64,000 nt of DNA, taken from contig CM055870.1 of NCBI GenBank assembly GCA_029582165.1, positions 5,203,832 through 5,267,831 of the forward strand. The letters are read 5' to 3'. This document shows positions 34,513 through 46,679 of the stretch, in pieces (position 1 is the first letter of the stretch; each line of letters starts with the position of its first letter). This stretch comes from Portulaca oleracea (taxonomy: Eukaryota > Streptophyta > Magnoliopsida > Caryophyllales > Portulacaceae). The notes beneath the pieces are model-generated. The model saw only the letters and a program-made list of their open reading frames with translations. It was not told the origin of the DNA and ran no database searches. Made by a program: the position numbers and the translations under genes.

Positions 34513-35798
34513 GTGTTCTTGGCCGTCAAGCTAGGAATATAACTTGGAACCAATCGGGCGCACATTCAAGTTATTATTAGTATTATTACCATGCAAGTTC
34601 TACTGGATTCCCCAGACCGCGCTCAAACGTGTTCCCTCCGAGAGTTTGTTGTTGTTATTGTAAATAGACAGTGAACCGATGAGGAAAAAGAGATACACGA
34701 GTGCCGGATATGAGGAAATGATGAAAAAGGGCTTGCATATAGAAGGAAGAAGTGGGTTCTAACCATGTAAAATGTAATTCTTTGCTGTTGATAGTTTGTG
34801 CATCAGGAAGTAGCAGCAGAGGTAATTTGGGTGATTTTATTTCCTAGTTGGTTGTAGGTCAACAGAATCAAAATTTCTTTTTTTTTTTTTTTGTATTTTC
34901 AATTGATAACTAGAACTGTGGAGATTGGAGAGAAACACATTGATTGTTTAGTAGTAATTCAATATTGTTACATTAGGGCACAGTTGCACATTGAAGAAAC
35001 AGTGTTATTGTAATCTAAGGGGGGAAAAGTGGTCTAGACAAAATTATGATGTACTTTTTATGTATATTTTTGGAATTTCTTGTGGATAATTATATGATTT
35101 ATATCCCCTTTTACCAATCTCCATGCATGGGCGGATATGTGTGGGAGTTGGATACCCACGAGAGGATTTTGTATATTTATATTGAATAGACACCTTAAAA
35201 AAAAGTCAAAAATATTAGCTAGTAAGGGTGTCTCATTTTTTTTTAATGGATAGTTGGACTGCTCTTATTATACATTGGAAGGATTATCTTTTTTAAATAT
35301 ATATGATAACAGCTATTATTAAGTGGACATTCCTAACTTTAATGTATGAATTTGCCACTTCCATGAGCATCTTGAAAATGCACATAATCAACCAAAAGGG
35401 TTAATAAAAATATAAGGAAAACTCATATCAAAAAGACAATATACAACAACAAACTTTCAGAGAAAAAAAAAAGTCCAGGAGGATTAAAAAAAAAAGACAC
35501 AATAATATGTGAACATTTACCATTTCAAGAAAGAGTGCTGGATTAATCCTAATAAGCTGTTCTATAGTATGTATCAGAGTCTCAGGTCCATCCATAAGCA
35601 AGATTTCATGTTTTCGCTTGCTGGACTTGTTACAGATAGTAAGTGTCACTCAATGGACAAATAATGAGGGCTCATCAGTTACATTTTACCATGACCTGAT
35701 CACTAACTTTGGGTTTAAAGCTTTGCCTAGAGAAAAAGAACAAAAAGGGTAAACCGACTGATTCAGTCTATGGAGAGAAATTTTGGAATCCAAGTCCC
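34513..35798. other. Convergent gap between the PP2C and canopy-like genes
   Basis: The first ~350-500 bp is the likely PP2C 3' UTR (CT-poor, with TTGTTGTTATTGTAAATAG). From about 34870 come long T runs and A/T-rich sequence, then the likely 3' UTR of the minus-strand gene from 35798 downward. No gene was found. Confidence 0.5.
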
Positions 35799-38700
35799 TC
35801 AAAGTTCATCTTCGGGATCGTCGTCATCATCACTGCCAGCATCCTTTTGTGAGCCACTGCAACAGGGAAATGAAATCCATAAGTTCAACAGCAGGATCTG
35901 ATTTGAATGATGAAAAATTTAGATGCTCGGTGTCTTTCAATTGTGAAAATCTAGGTTAGACACTTACATGGTTTCCGTCTGAAATGCAAAAATGGAACTC
36001 AAAAACTAGAATTCATTTCACAAATTGTTGTCTGCCTTAATTAAGGGAAAGACGAGAGAAAAGTGTAAACCCCTGAATGGTAAGATCCTAGCAAGTTTGA
36101 AATGCAAAAATGGAACTCAAAAACTAGATTTCATTTCACAAATTGTTGTCTGCCTTAATTAAGGGAAAGACGAGAGAAAAGTGTAAACCCCTGAATGGTA
36201 AGATCCTAGCAAGTTTCAAAAGAAACACAGCAAGTCTCCGTTTGTTTCTTTTGAAATTCATAATGCTTTCTTGAAGCTTATGGTATCCAACAAATGAGTT
36301 TATACGTATTGATTGATGGTTCAAATTACAAGTCTTGGCATCGAGGAGGTCAAAGGTGTATGTAAACAAGCGTATCCATCACAGGATCTTGAACTATTCT
36401 TGAGAGACCAATGAAAAAAAAAAAGGATCTTTCTGACGAACTAAGAATCAGGTGAACCTTTGTTATCAACAGTAACAAAAGAAGGGCACAAAAACAAAGA
36501 CTCACAGCAGGCGAGGCATCAGTAAGGATCCTAAGGGACATGTCTGCATGAACTTTTCGACGAGTTTCCTTAGTGTATCTAGTGCTTCACTTGTTCAAGT
36601 CCTGAACACTAGTGGGAAGTAAATACAAATACTAAAGATCGCTCCAGATTGCCTCTCTGAAGAACTTAGGATCAGGTGAACCCTCGTCATCGACAAATCT
36701 CCAGCAAAATCACACTACCTTCATCATCAAGACCACTCTTTTTTCTTGACTTCTGTAGTGCAATCATTTAAGTTCAAGCATCAATTAATTATTGATTACC
36801 TGGTCTTCCGGCAGTGTTGGCTGAGATCCTCGCATAATACCTTGCCCACACCTCCAGATTTGACAGAGCCTTTCTTAATCAACTCTGCCAACTGCAAAAC
36901 CAATAGAAACAGCATTATATTTCATATTAGATAAAACTCAGGAAGGCTAGAAACAGGACAAAGAGGAAAGCACAGCAACTTGCCTCTTCTTCTGTTTCCT
37001 CCAGCAACCTGCCAGAAAAATACTCAGAAGTTAAGCATATGTTTTTGTGAAATCTAACAATACAACAAAAGCCACAAGATATACCAGTCCTTGACATACT
37101 GACCTTCCACAATAAGATGATATATGTTTTGAATGCGCTCTGGCTTCTTGTTTGTCTGTAAAATATAATCAATAGTCAACATCTGAGAGATAACATGAAA
37201 GGACAACTATTAACTGCATTCCTGAATGATTTGTCTTTCACAAATCCACTAAACAACATTTTAACAATTAAAACCACTACCACTTTCTGATTCCCACCCG
37301 TTTGAATACACCAAACCAGCTCTTCCCTCTCCTATCAAAGCCCCCCCCCCCCCCCGGCGCGTGGGGGAAAAAAACATAGGGCAAATTAAATCACTCAAAT
37401 CCACTCCAACCACCTGTAACATCTAGTTTCTCTGAATCTTCTCCACATCCTCCCATGCTTGATTTTCCCTTTTCCCTTTCTTCCAGTGAACAAGTAAAAA
37501 GATAAAGTAAAGCATCTCAGGTCTGTACTAAGCTGAGGCGCTGAAGGCGTAAAAAGTAAATAGGTTCATTTATTTTATGTGCCCTAACCAACTCCGAGCA
37601 AAGTTAAGCAGTTACTAATTTCGAATTCAACATGCATGATTTACTCTTATAAGAAATGTGATAATTTTACTATTGCCACGATCAGCAACATATTGCAAAA
37701 ACTCCCTTCAAAACCAATTGCCAAGTTTCTTTTTATGCCATTCCTCCCAGAAAGATTCGCCTGGGTAGGGGTTGGGGGGCTTGGGGCAGATAGTAGCAGA
37801 GAACGGACTTTCTTAAGATATACAATTTCCAATATAGCAGCAGATTAATAATCTTGCTGCTTGTCACTGAAGATAGGAAAAATTAGAAGAAGTGAATGAT
37901 AAATAAGTTAACAAGACACAGGTACATACTGATAGGGAGGTTGTCCCAGTTTTGTACTCTAATCCACTCCTGTTTATCTGATGGAGTCTGCATAATAGAA
38001 AGTTTATATATCAACACTTGTACCATATGGTGGCATAAATCTGGGTGTGACTGACAACAAACGAATGTGGAATTGGAAAAGTTATCGAGCCTCTAAAAGA
38101 GGAAGTTATTACAATATATATCACAATAATCATGTGCTAGTGTGCGAGTTTACAAAGTACTAAGTAAATTCTTGAAGTGAAGATAAACTTGCCTTCAGAA
38201 GGGTGTATTCTTGCATTTTCTCACAAAGGCCATCCAGGAGATCAACCACTCTCAGCTCACTCACCCTTAGGAAAAGTTGCAAGACAGTCAGGTTCAAGGG
38301 TGCCAAACACCACAATGTTATTGCAAAATTATTTTCAGGAACTTTCTGGTCAATTATGATCTTAGGAGCAAGTTGGACATAAGTTTTGGACTCTCATAAT
38401 TCATACCTGTAATCAATTACCTTTCCTTGGCGCTGACCTTTGGAATCTAGCCGATTTCTCAGATCCAAGTGATTCCTTGGTTTTTCCTGAATGGCAAAGT
38501 CATTTAAAATTAAGACAGACCTAATGTAGCTACTCACACAACAGAAGAAATTTCATCCATGTATTTCCTGAAATCCATATCATAACATCCCATACCAAGG
38601 GAGGATAAATTTACACGCAATTTAGAAATGGCTTGTGACACATGGGAGCAGAGCAACTGACTTTTAGCTTCAAAGCAAATTGCCAAGCTCTATGGTGAAT

Positions 38701-40632
38701 CTATTAAATATAGTCCAATTTTCGCCCATATCTAGAGATTTCAGAAACCCTTTTCTCAAAATGCCCAGTTTTTACCATCCTTTTGAGTTTTGACAGTCGA
38801 AAAACTGAACCACTAATTGGTTATGTCTGAGCACAATATCTTTCTCCTTGTCGCCATTTTGAACCAATAAGAGACAGTTCTTGCACATAGTCATCGTACT
38901 TACAGGGGAGGCTTCCCGTAATTGGATCTCCTGAAACTGCAACTCTGCTTCAAAAGGATTTATATTGGATGATGGCATGGTTTTTGCTTTACTTTCTTAA
39001 CATTAATGGCTCGGCGAGTCTTGTCTACTTATTTATATCTCTTTCCTCTACTACACTCCTATTGCAATTTATTTGTAATGTTTCAGATGTATAGAATTCA
39101 TTCCCAATAAATAAATTATGTTATCTTAGAAACAGCCTCTCTGCTCACAGGATCTACATCTTGTTAAGCACAACATAAGGAAACTCGGGAAGGCGAGATT
39201 GTATGCCAAGTACTAGGTTTATGGTTAAGCATAGGTGCATGTATATGATGTCTGAAAAAGAATCTATAGCTAAAGAAACTGCAAGATTCCAGTAGAAAGG
39301 CTGGATTAAATGGTTTTAATTTGATGTGCAGCTAAACATCATTCATCTGTGCATGTTTTCTGGCTTTATATAGTTTCTCAATTCTTAGGCATGTTTACGG
39401 TCACTACATCAAAATTATGGCATTGAGCTCAAAAACATATTTACCCCAATAAAGATAGATGTTGCCAAATTCCATCATGAACTAGCTTCTTTTCATCCTA
39501 GTGGACCTTTTGTATCTCCTTTTGAGATCTTGTGATCCCATATAGCTAGTGGAGTCCTTTGTTTTGCAGCAGCGTGATGTATTGGACAAGGATCCTATAT
39601 CAAAGCCCAACATGAAAAATGTAGGTGAAAATGGCATGCCTAGGTCTAAGGAAGCACGTCAAATATCGAAGAGAATTGCATATAATACACAAGCTTATTG
39701 TTGACCAACTCTATCCAGAGCTCATCTTATGTTCCAAAGAGGGATTAATTTGAGCAGCGAATGTTACAAGCTAATTAGGTGGAAATCTCCGTATTCACAG
39801 CTCGCCAACACTCACATCTACATACAGAAGAATCACTTTCATCCACAAATGACAGGCTTAACCTAGATTCATTTCATTATTTTCTTCCCAATCTTACTAG
39901 AAGTACCCAACATGGGCACATCAAGTTTTTCATCGAAATTCAAGGATCTTATCCAACAACCCTTGGTTGCTACACTAATATAGGTGTCTAGAAAAAGGAT
40001 TGTAGGTGAGATGAGGGGGAATTAGGGATTCATACCAAAGACAAGTTATTACACAGTTTGAAAGTAAAACCCAGGCATGATGATAAGCTCAATAGGAGAG
40101 TCCCAAACCACCTTGGTACTTGATTCATAGTTCATACTACTGACAACAGCAGAATGTGATTTGATCCTAATTCCTAAGTATTGTTCATGTCAATTTCATT
40201 GCGACATAAAAGATGAAGCGTAAATATACACACATATTGGTAAGAACACCAGTAAGATCAGTGACTATAAATCAAGTACTTTTCAGATTCAATTACAGCA
40301 AAACTATAAAGAAATAGGAAGAATTCTTACATTGGCGAGTCCACGTTCAAGCTCCGCCTGCAAAACGAAAATCATCAATCACTAATCATACAATGCCCAG
40401 ATCCTAATCGATAATCGAACAATCGAACACAGAAACCAAATCAATTCCTCATTTGATACTCCAGATCTACTCATTTATTTACAAAATCAAGTGCAGGAAA
40501 TTCGAAATTGAATGAAGATAGAAAGAAAGAAGATACCGCAACGGCATTGCAAGCAGCGCATTTGTCATCGATCGAAGCAGCGACTACGAAGAAGGAGACG
40601 ATGATGGCGATCCATAGCCAAGAGTCCGCCAT
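35799..40632 (-). CDS. ER-lumenal canopy/MSAP-type protein (DUF3456, At1g42480-like)
   Basis: Nine small exons: 40632-40537, 40357-40331, 38486-38407, 38265-38193, 37987-37930, 37155-37104, 37008-36984, 36891-36800 and 35856-35799, giving 186 residues. A signal peptide (WLWIAIIVSFFVVAASI) is followed at once by the CxxC CAAC (Cys25, Cys28). Four more cysteines lie in DGLC, SSYC, VLC and QHC, the six-Cys saposin-like pattern of canopy proteins. Conserved words are VIDYRVSELRVVDLLDGLC, NKQEARAHSKHISSYCG and LLEETEEELAELIKKG. The C-terminus is acidic (DDDDDPEDEL) and ends in EDEL, a KDEL-like retrieval signal. Animal relatives bind ER chaperone clients such as TLR4 or MIR; in plants the role is not settled. 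Introns 4 and 7 begin with GC (AAG|GCAAGT, GAG|GCAAGT) in place of GT. Intron 8 has a 118-bp tandem duplication. Confidence 0.88.
35981..36216. repeat. Near-perfect 118-bp tandem duplication in intron 8 of the canopy-like gene
   Basis: The units 35981-36098 and 36099-36216 run GAAATGCAAAAATGG ... CCTAGCAAGTTT. I see a single mismatch (CTAGAATTC versus CTAGATTTC). The near-identity implies a recent event, or an assembly artefact. Confidence 0.95.
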
Positions 40633-40678
40633 TGTTGAGCACCTTTCTCTCTCGCGGAGTCTGCAGCTCTCTGTGGAT

Positions 40679-40735
40679 GACTCGACTCGACTCGACTCAA
40701 CTCGACTAAACTCGACTCACTCAACTCGCGCGTCA
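40679..40735. repeat. (CGACT)n-type minisatellite beside the canopy-like gene start
   Basis: CTCGACTCGACTCAACTCGACTAAACTCGACTCACTCAACTCG: roughly nine pentamer units with few changes, about 45 bp upstream of the ATG at 40632. It therefore lies in the presumed 5' leader or core promoter. (Word split for brevity: CTCGACTCGACT, then CAACTCGACTAAACTCG.). Confidence 0.8.
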
Positions 40736-40924
40736 GTTGGTTGGAGAAGGTAGCAAAAGTCAGCACGCGCCGTATAAGCTCTGTTTGGAATGCACGACTT
40801 TGTTTTCCCTTATTTTTCCTTTTTTTCTTAATTTGTATAAAAAAGGTTATCCTTTTCTTATTTTCACCCTTTCTGGCTGCGTTGTTTCCATTATCATTTT
40901 GTGAAATGAAAATAATATTATATT

Positions 40925-41165
40925 AATTATCATAATTTTGATTTTTATAATTTTTAATATTATTTTTTTATTGATAATATTTTATATGATATGTTATTAA
41001 CAATTACATTATTATACTTTTATGATAGTATTTTTTGATACGAATTTAATGATTATAATTTTATTTACTATCTCATTGTATATGTTGATAAATTTATAGT
41101 CAAAATTTTTGAAATTTGACTGCATAATTTTCAAAAGCGACAATTAATATGGAATGGGAAGAGTA
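40925..41165. mobile_element. Stowaway-like MITE, left end degraded
   Basis: The right end ...CAATTAATATGGAATGGGAAGAGTAT and the inner words GATATGTTATTAACAATTAC, CTCATTGTATATGTTGATAA and TTTTGAAATTTGACTGCA match the copy at 50660. The left terminus cannot be fixed. Confidence 0.6.
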
Positions 41166-41698
41166 TCTATCTCTTTAGTTATTTTTTAATTATTTTATCT
41201 ATTTTTATGAGTCAATTTTATATTTCAATGATTACATATTTGTTTTGCCCTTATTGATGATATGTTGGGAGTTATTGAAGAAAACTTGAGACATCAAAAG
41301 TCAGGCAGAAAAATAAAACACATATTTTTTTTACCAATAAAATAAAACACATATTTAGAACAACAAGCTTTTTCATTTTTTAAATAAATATGACATGTTT
41401 GTTGAAATTTGACTGCATAATTTTCAAAAGCGACAATTAACATGGAACGGGAAGAGTATCTATCTCTTTAGTTATTTTTTAATTATTTTATCTATTTTTA
41501 TGAGTCAATTTTATAATTTCGATGATTACATATTTGTTTTGCCCTTATTGATGATATGTTGGGAGTTATTGAATAAAACTTGAGACATCAAAAGTCAGGC
41601 ATAAAACAAAACACATAATTTTTTTTACCAATAAAATAAAACACATTTAGAACAACAAGCTTTTTCGTTTCTTAAATAAACATGACATGTTTGTTGAT
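41111..41698. repeat. 293-bp tandem duplication
   Basis: Unit 1 starts GAAATTTGACTGCATAATTT at 41111 and unit 2 at 41404 with the same word. Both run through CTCTTTAGTTATTTTTTAAT, CCCTTATTGATGATATGTTG and AACAACAAGCTTTTTC to ATGACATGTTTGTTG. There are only scattered differences. Unit 1 includes the right end of the Stowaway element, so that end was copied. Confidence 0.95.
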
Positions 41699-43193
41699 GT
41701 TCAAATTTTTATTCAATTTTCTATAAATGTTGAATTCCAAAAAAAAAATTAGATCACACTTATTTAGAAACAAAGATAATATTTAAAAAAAAAAAATTAT
41801 CACCGCAATTTGATTTCTAGTGGAGGGAATAAACCTTTTCACCATTAAATTTAAAGCACTAGCATGCATACAGATGAATTACATATGAAGGTGACTATTG
41901 GTTTCATTTTTCATGAAAGTACATTTAACCTAATTTTGTTTTTCATTTATTTAAGATGCTAATTTGTCAACAATAATTGTTTGTTGATAAAAACCCTCCT
42001 AAATTACGGTGTATAACATTTTTCCCAAATTTAAAAAATATTTATTAATATTCTTATATTCTTATGAATTATAATTATAGATTACATTAAACAACAATCG
42101 AAACCTTAAGAAATGTTATTTTGATGTGTACCAAACTACCAATCCCTTGTTTTCTAGTGAATTGTTTGGCTTCACATTTTGGCCAAATATTCCACAATAC
42201 AACTTTCAATCATTGTTCCTTAACTTGCCATGTTATGAAGTTTACATATACTATACTTTTCATGTTAAATAAAAACAAATACTCGATTACTCAATTTGAT
42301 TAATCACTATAACAATCCATTGATTAATTGGATGTTTTTATAATAAAAAAATTTAAAAAGTAAATAAGTCTTTTATAGTTATATATTATTATCTTTTAAT
42401 ATCCATAAATGAATGGTGTAAATAATATTTTTTAAAAATGAATTGTTGTATCAATCTATTTTTCTCGCAATATCTAATATACTAATATGTACAAAAATAA
42501 TTAAGCTTTTTGGTAGATAATTATGATATGAACATTTCTTCTTTTGATATAGTGATTTTTTATTTAATACAATCTTTTTACATCATATATGATTTATAGA
42601 ATAATTATTGGAGGATTTTAGTCATAGATATGTAGTGAATGTCATGTTTAAGGGAACCTTAGGGTATACGGTTTCTTTTAAGGCTCTAATGTCAGAATCG
42701 ATTTGCGCTATACTTTTGTTTTGTTATTCTTGCTTCTTTTTGGTTGATTTTGTTTGTATATGAATTAAACAATCTTTTGGGCTTTGAATATAATAAAATA
42801 AATATATAGAAAAATTTTAATCCTTACATTATTTAATACATATACAGTTAGATTTTTTTTTTTAAAAAAACTTAGTATTATTCATTTCAAAAAAATATAA
42901 GATAGATTTTATGTAAAACCACATGATCCCCTTTTTTGTGCACATTACATATGTCAACACATACAAAACTCTAAACCCACGTTATGGTGTTGTTCTTTAG
43001 CAAAGTAAGTCAGATTTAACTTAACTTATCCTTACTTTACTTTACACATCTCCCTAAAAAACACTCAAATCAAACACAAAATTTTAATCAAAAAAATTTG
43101 AAATAATATTATTTTATTCATTAAACATTTCACTTTTTCCAATACCTATAACTTTTTCATTTATTTTTTTCCCAAAACATTCAATTTTTACTA

Positions 43194-43363
43194 GGCTCTT
43201 CGTTAGATTGGTAACTCTTTCAAATCCAATCAAATTTTACACAATTTCGAAAAAAAAAAATTTATCTAAAAACACAATTTCCTAAAAAAAATATCATAAC
43301 TTATCCAATCTAATCCAACTAATCAATCCAAACTTCATTTTTTCAAATCCAAAGAACAATGCC
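43194..43363. mobile_element. Tourist-like MITE, GGCCTTATTATTTGGATT family, copy 2
   Basis: Left GGCTCTTCGTTAGATTGGTA and right ...CAAATCCAAAGAACAATGCC form an inverted pair. The flanks are CTA and TTA. Internally TTACACAATTTC and AAAACACAATTTCCTAAAA match copy 1 at 3481. Confidence 0.65.
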
Positions 43364-44195
43364 TTAGTAAAATACTTCGACCCAACAACTAACTTAACTC
43401 AAACCAATCTTATCATTTTCTTTCATTTATTTTTCTTACCTTACCAACCAAACCTGAACTCAATCTCATCAAAAAACAACACCTATATCTAATAAAACAA
43501 AACCATGTCATAAAATTGAGCCATATATATATATGATTCTCACCAACATTTTTAACATAACACTATCCAACAACTCATATCTATTCATCATAATATTCAT
43601 TGTAGGACCAAAAAAAAAGTTTCAAAAATTAGACTTCACAATAACTACAAATTTCATGCATACACTGACACACAGGAACAAGAACAAAAATAAATATCAG
43701 AAATGCAATAATTCACATAAAGTTCCCTCTTTTTCAATTCCATATGCCATCCATCATGCCTTGTACCTTCCATTGAGATCAACCAACGTGAATATTGAAA
43801 GGTTACACCAACTGCAATCATGGCGGAAATTATAAAAAATCAAGCATTATATTTTTTTATTTTTATTTTTTTACAAAAGGGACCGAAAGAATGCCATATG
43901 GGAAAGAGAGAAATTGTGGGTCGCTTTTGATGTTACCACTGCTCTGCCCTCTGTCCCCTTTTCCTTTTCTTTTTCTTCTTCTGTCTTTACTAATTTCTTC
44001 ACCTAATCACACAAACTAACTAATTCAATTCCTACCCTCTTTATCATTTTCCAGGTTTTCAACTGCATCTGTTTGGATCTCATTAGCAAACCCTAAAAAA
44101 TCCCACTTAGATTTCATCCATACCCATCTTTCTCAGATACCCATTTGTTGTTCTTTCTTGGGTTATCGATTTATCGTCATATTCATGAATGCTGG

Positions 44196-44836
44196 GTAAG
44201 TGTTACTTGGTTGTGTCTGAATTTTTGAATGTTTTGAGTTTTGGGTAGTGTTGGATTTTATGTGGGTCTGTGTTGTTTGATTTGAGAAGTAGTGGGTCTC
44301 AGTTGATTTTGACATGCAATCTGATTTTGATGATTTGATTTTGGTACAGATCTGGTCATTATTTGTCCTATCTATCTTTGGTATATACGAGTAGATGTTT
44401 GCGTTGGTTCTTCATTTTTCATGCCCAGAATAATGGCATGTATTTTGCTCACAGAAACATAAGGTTCTGCTTTTTTTTATTCCTATTGTTGAAAAGGTAA
44501 GGTGGAAGAAGCTTGAACTGTTCTTCCTAATGAAGACTTGTAGCCTTTGGAGCTTTCTTTTATGTTCTTTCTTGTTATTTTTTACTTTCTCAATTGAATG
44601 TGTGAGCATTTTGTGTTCTTTTGTGGTGAATTGTTCATGGTTTTTATGTGTGAAAATACCATAGAATTCAGATTGTCTTTGTATCATGATTTGAGAGAAT
44701 TCATTGTTTTGGGATGTTTTCTAGCTATCACATCTTAATGTTTGTTTCCTTCATTCCTTGTATTATATGAAACTTTTTAGTGTTGTGCATTTCACCTAAA
44801 GATAATTTCTAACAGTTGTACTTGTTTTCCATCCAG
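44196..44836 (+). other. Probable leader intron of the F-box/kelch gene
   Basis: The donor GCTGG|GTAAGTG and acceptor TTTTCCATCCAG| bracket a T-rich 641-bp stretch between the CT-rich first leader and the second leader exon, which carries the ATG at 44934. Splicing would create a 10-codon upstream frame (MNAGKFVDIE). The intron is inferred from splice signals only. Confidence 0.5.
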
Positions 44837-44933
44837 TAAGTTTGTGGACATTGAATGATTTGGACTGTGATTGAGAATGTCTGGGATGAAATCCACACGT
44901 TGAACCCGTGCAATTTGCTCAAAGTTCAATAAG

Positions 44934-46679
44934 ATGTTTTCCGGTGGACATGTCGTGGAAGAAGATGCACTCCGCCAGGATTTCGAGTCCTTAACAGTAT
45001 CCAAAAAGTTTGTCCGAACCGTCAGCCGGAAACTAAGAAAGAAGCGAGCCAACAAAAGTGCGGGGGATGAAGACGATGCTGTGAGTGGGTTTTCCTTGAG
45101 CTGTCTCACTTTGTACGGCAGGGGCGGGGGTTGCAAGGTCGGGGCTGACACCAGTGAAGATTTCGGAGAAGACTCCAATGGCCGAAGGAGGTCGAGCGTT
45201 GGGGAAGAAGGGAAGGGGTGCAAAAACATGTGTGGGACCGAGGACACCGGGGTGGACTGCTTCTCCTCCTATGGAAGGAAGCGAAACACCCGGAAAAGTT
45301 TAGAACAACTCGCCGGGTCAGACAGGAACAGCACTCGAACTAGGACCCATCTTTCGCTTCCGGATGATGTTCTAGAGATGTGTCTGATGAGGCTCCCGCT
45401 GTCGAGTCTCATGAGTGCTCGCCTCGTATGCAAGAAGTGGAATAGCTTGACGACGAGTTCCCGGTTCATGCAGATGAGGAGGGATGGTTTATATCAGACG
45501 CCATGGCTGTTTGTGTTCGGTGCTGTCAAAGACGGGTTTTGCTCCGGGGAGATCCATGCATTGGATGTCGCCCTGAATCGATGGCACAGATTGAATGCGG
45601 ATGTTCTGAAGGGCCGGTTCATGTTTTCCGTTGCGAGTTTCTTGGATGAGGTGTTTGTCGTCGGAGGCTGCTCGAGCCTGACTAGTTTTGGCCGGGTTGA
45701 TAGGAGCTCGTTCAAGACGCACAAAAGCACGCTCGTGTTCAGCCCCTCCACGAAATCATGGCGCAAGGCGGGGTCGATGAAGTTTGCCAGGTCATCGCCG
45801 GTGCTTGGAGTCTGCGAGGTCAACTCGGACTGCCACGTCATCCACGGCCAGTCAACCCGTCAGGAGCGGCGTTTTCCAAGGTCAAGGGGAGCTTCGGACG
45901 TGTACAAGGACCCACACCGCCTCTCGGTCAGGCGGACATTGAGAGCCCTGTCCGATGAAAATGCCGGCTTGCTGTCCCCCATCAGGAAGCAATGCCGCCC
46001 TTTGAGACACTCAAACTCGAACTCAAACAAAAGGTTTGTCATGATCGCGATCGGAGGGCTCGGGTCTTGGGACGAGCCGCTGGATTCCGGGGAGATCTAC
46101 GACTCCGCCACGAACAAATGGGTCGAAATCGCGAAACTCCCCATAGATTTTGGGGTTGTCTGTTCGGGAGCCGTTTGCAACGCAACATTCTACGTTTACT
46201 CCGAGTCTGACAAGCTCGCAGGGTATGACATCGAGCGAGGATGCTGGGTTGTCTTCCAAACCACCCCCTCACCTCCCCGTGTGCACGAGTATTACCCTAA
46301 ATTCGTGTCGTGTGACAACCGTCTGTTCATGCTTTCGGTGTCGTGGTGTGAGGGAGACGGGCAGATAGGCAGGAGGAACAAGGCCATCAGAAAGATGTGG
46401 GAGCTCGATCTCGAGTATCTTACTTGGACCGAGGTGTCAACCCACCCTGACGCGCCTATGGATTGGAATGCTGCATTCGTCGCTGACAAGAACCTCGTCT
46501 TTGGGGTCGAGATGTTCAAGATTTTCGGGCAAGTTTTGGACTTTTTTACCGTGTGCAGCGTGTCTGATAGTTATGGGGATGGTTCGATGAAATGGAGCCA
46601 TATCGCGAGGAATCAAGTCACCCATGAACTGGATGCGTCCTCGTGCGTGACAAAAACTATCGTTGCCCTTCATCTCTGA
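44934..46679 (+). CDS. F-box/kelch-repeat protein (CFK1/At5g42350-like)
   Basis: One uninterrupted 581-residue frame. Residues 1-138 are a basic, Ser-rich N-terminus (SLTVSKKFVRTVSRKLRKK). The F-box follows at ~139-183 (LSLPDDVLEMCLMRLPLSSL, then SARLVCKKWNSL), the part that binds SKP1 in SCF ubiquitin ligases. Kelch-type beta-propeller blades occupy ~200-575 (VFVVGGCSS, MIAIGGLGSWDEPLDSGEIY, WVEIAKLP), the presumed substrate side. Overall length and the extended N-terminus resemble Arabidopsis At5g42350/At5g42360 (COP9-interacting F-box kelch proteins), as I recall them. The frame has higher GC than the surroundings, as expected for coding DNA. The ATG at 44934 is the first in this long frame and follows a probable spliced leader. 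Substrate unknown. Confidence 0.9.
   Translation: MFSGGHVVEEDALRQDFESLTVSKKFVRTVSRKLRKKRANKSAGDEDDAVSGFSLSCLTLYGRGGGCKVGADTSEDFGEDSNGRRRSSVGEEGKGCKNMCGTEDTGVDCFSSYGRKRNTRKSLEQLAGSDRNSTRTRTHLSLPDDVLEMCLMRLPLSSLMSARLVCKKWNSLTTSSRFMQMRRDGLYQTPWLFVFGAVKDGFCSGEIHALDVALNRWHRLNADVLKGRFMFSVASFLDEVFVVGGCSSLTSFGRVDRSSFKTHKSTLVFSPSTKSWRKAGSMKFARSSPVLGVCEVNSDCHVIHGQSTRQERRFPRSRGASDVYKDPHRLSVRRTLRALSDENAGLLSPIRKQCRPLRHSNSNSNKRFVMIAIGGLGSWDEPLDSGEIYDSATNKWVEIAKLPIDFGVVCSGAVCNATFYVYSESDKLAGYDIERGCWVVFQTTPSPPRVHEYYPKFVSCDNRLFMLSVSWCEGDGQIGRRNKAIRKMWELDLEYLTWTEVSTHPDAPMDWNAAFVADKNLVFGVEMFKIFGQVLDFFTVCSVSDSYGDGSMKWSHIARNQVTHELDASSCVTKTIVALHL

Larger units (their letters stand above)
40736..44195. other. Divergent intergenic region between the canopy-like and F-box/kelch genes
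   Basis: About 3.4 kb without a gene. It carries a degraded Stowaway-like element (about 40925-41165), the 293-bp tandem duplication at 41111-41698 and a Tourist-like MITE (43194-43363). The final ~250 bp before 44195 is CT-rich leader-like sequence of the F-box gene (CTTTTCCTTTTCTTTTTC). Confidence 0.55.

Noticed and set aside
37339..37356. C-run followed by GGCGCG in a canopy-gene intron, and the G-run near 15160
   Set aside because: Simple homopolymers in introns or intergenic DNA, possibly with sequencing-length errors; no further structure.
44792..45247. 151-codon minus frame opposite the F-box/kelch start
   Set aside because: Shadow of the GC-rich coding exon; no conserved motif and no promoter-like context.
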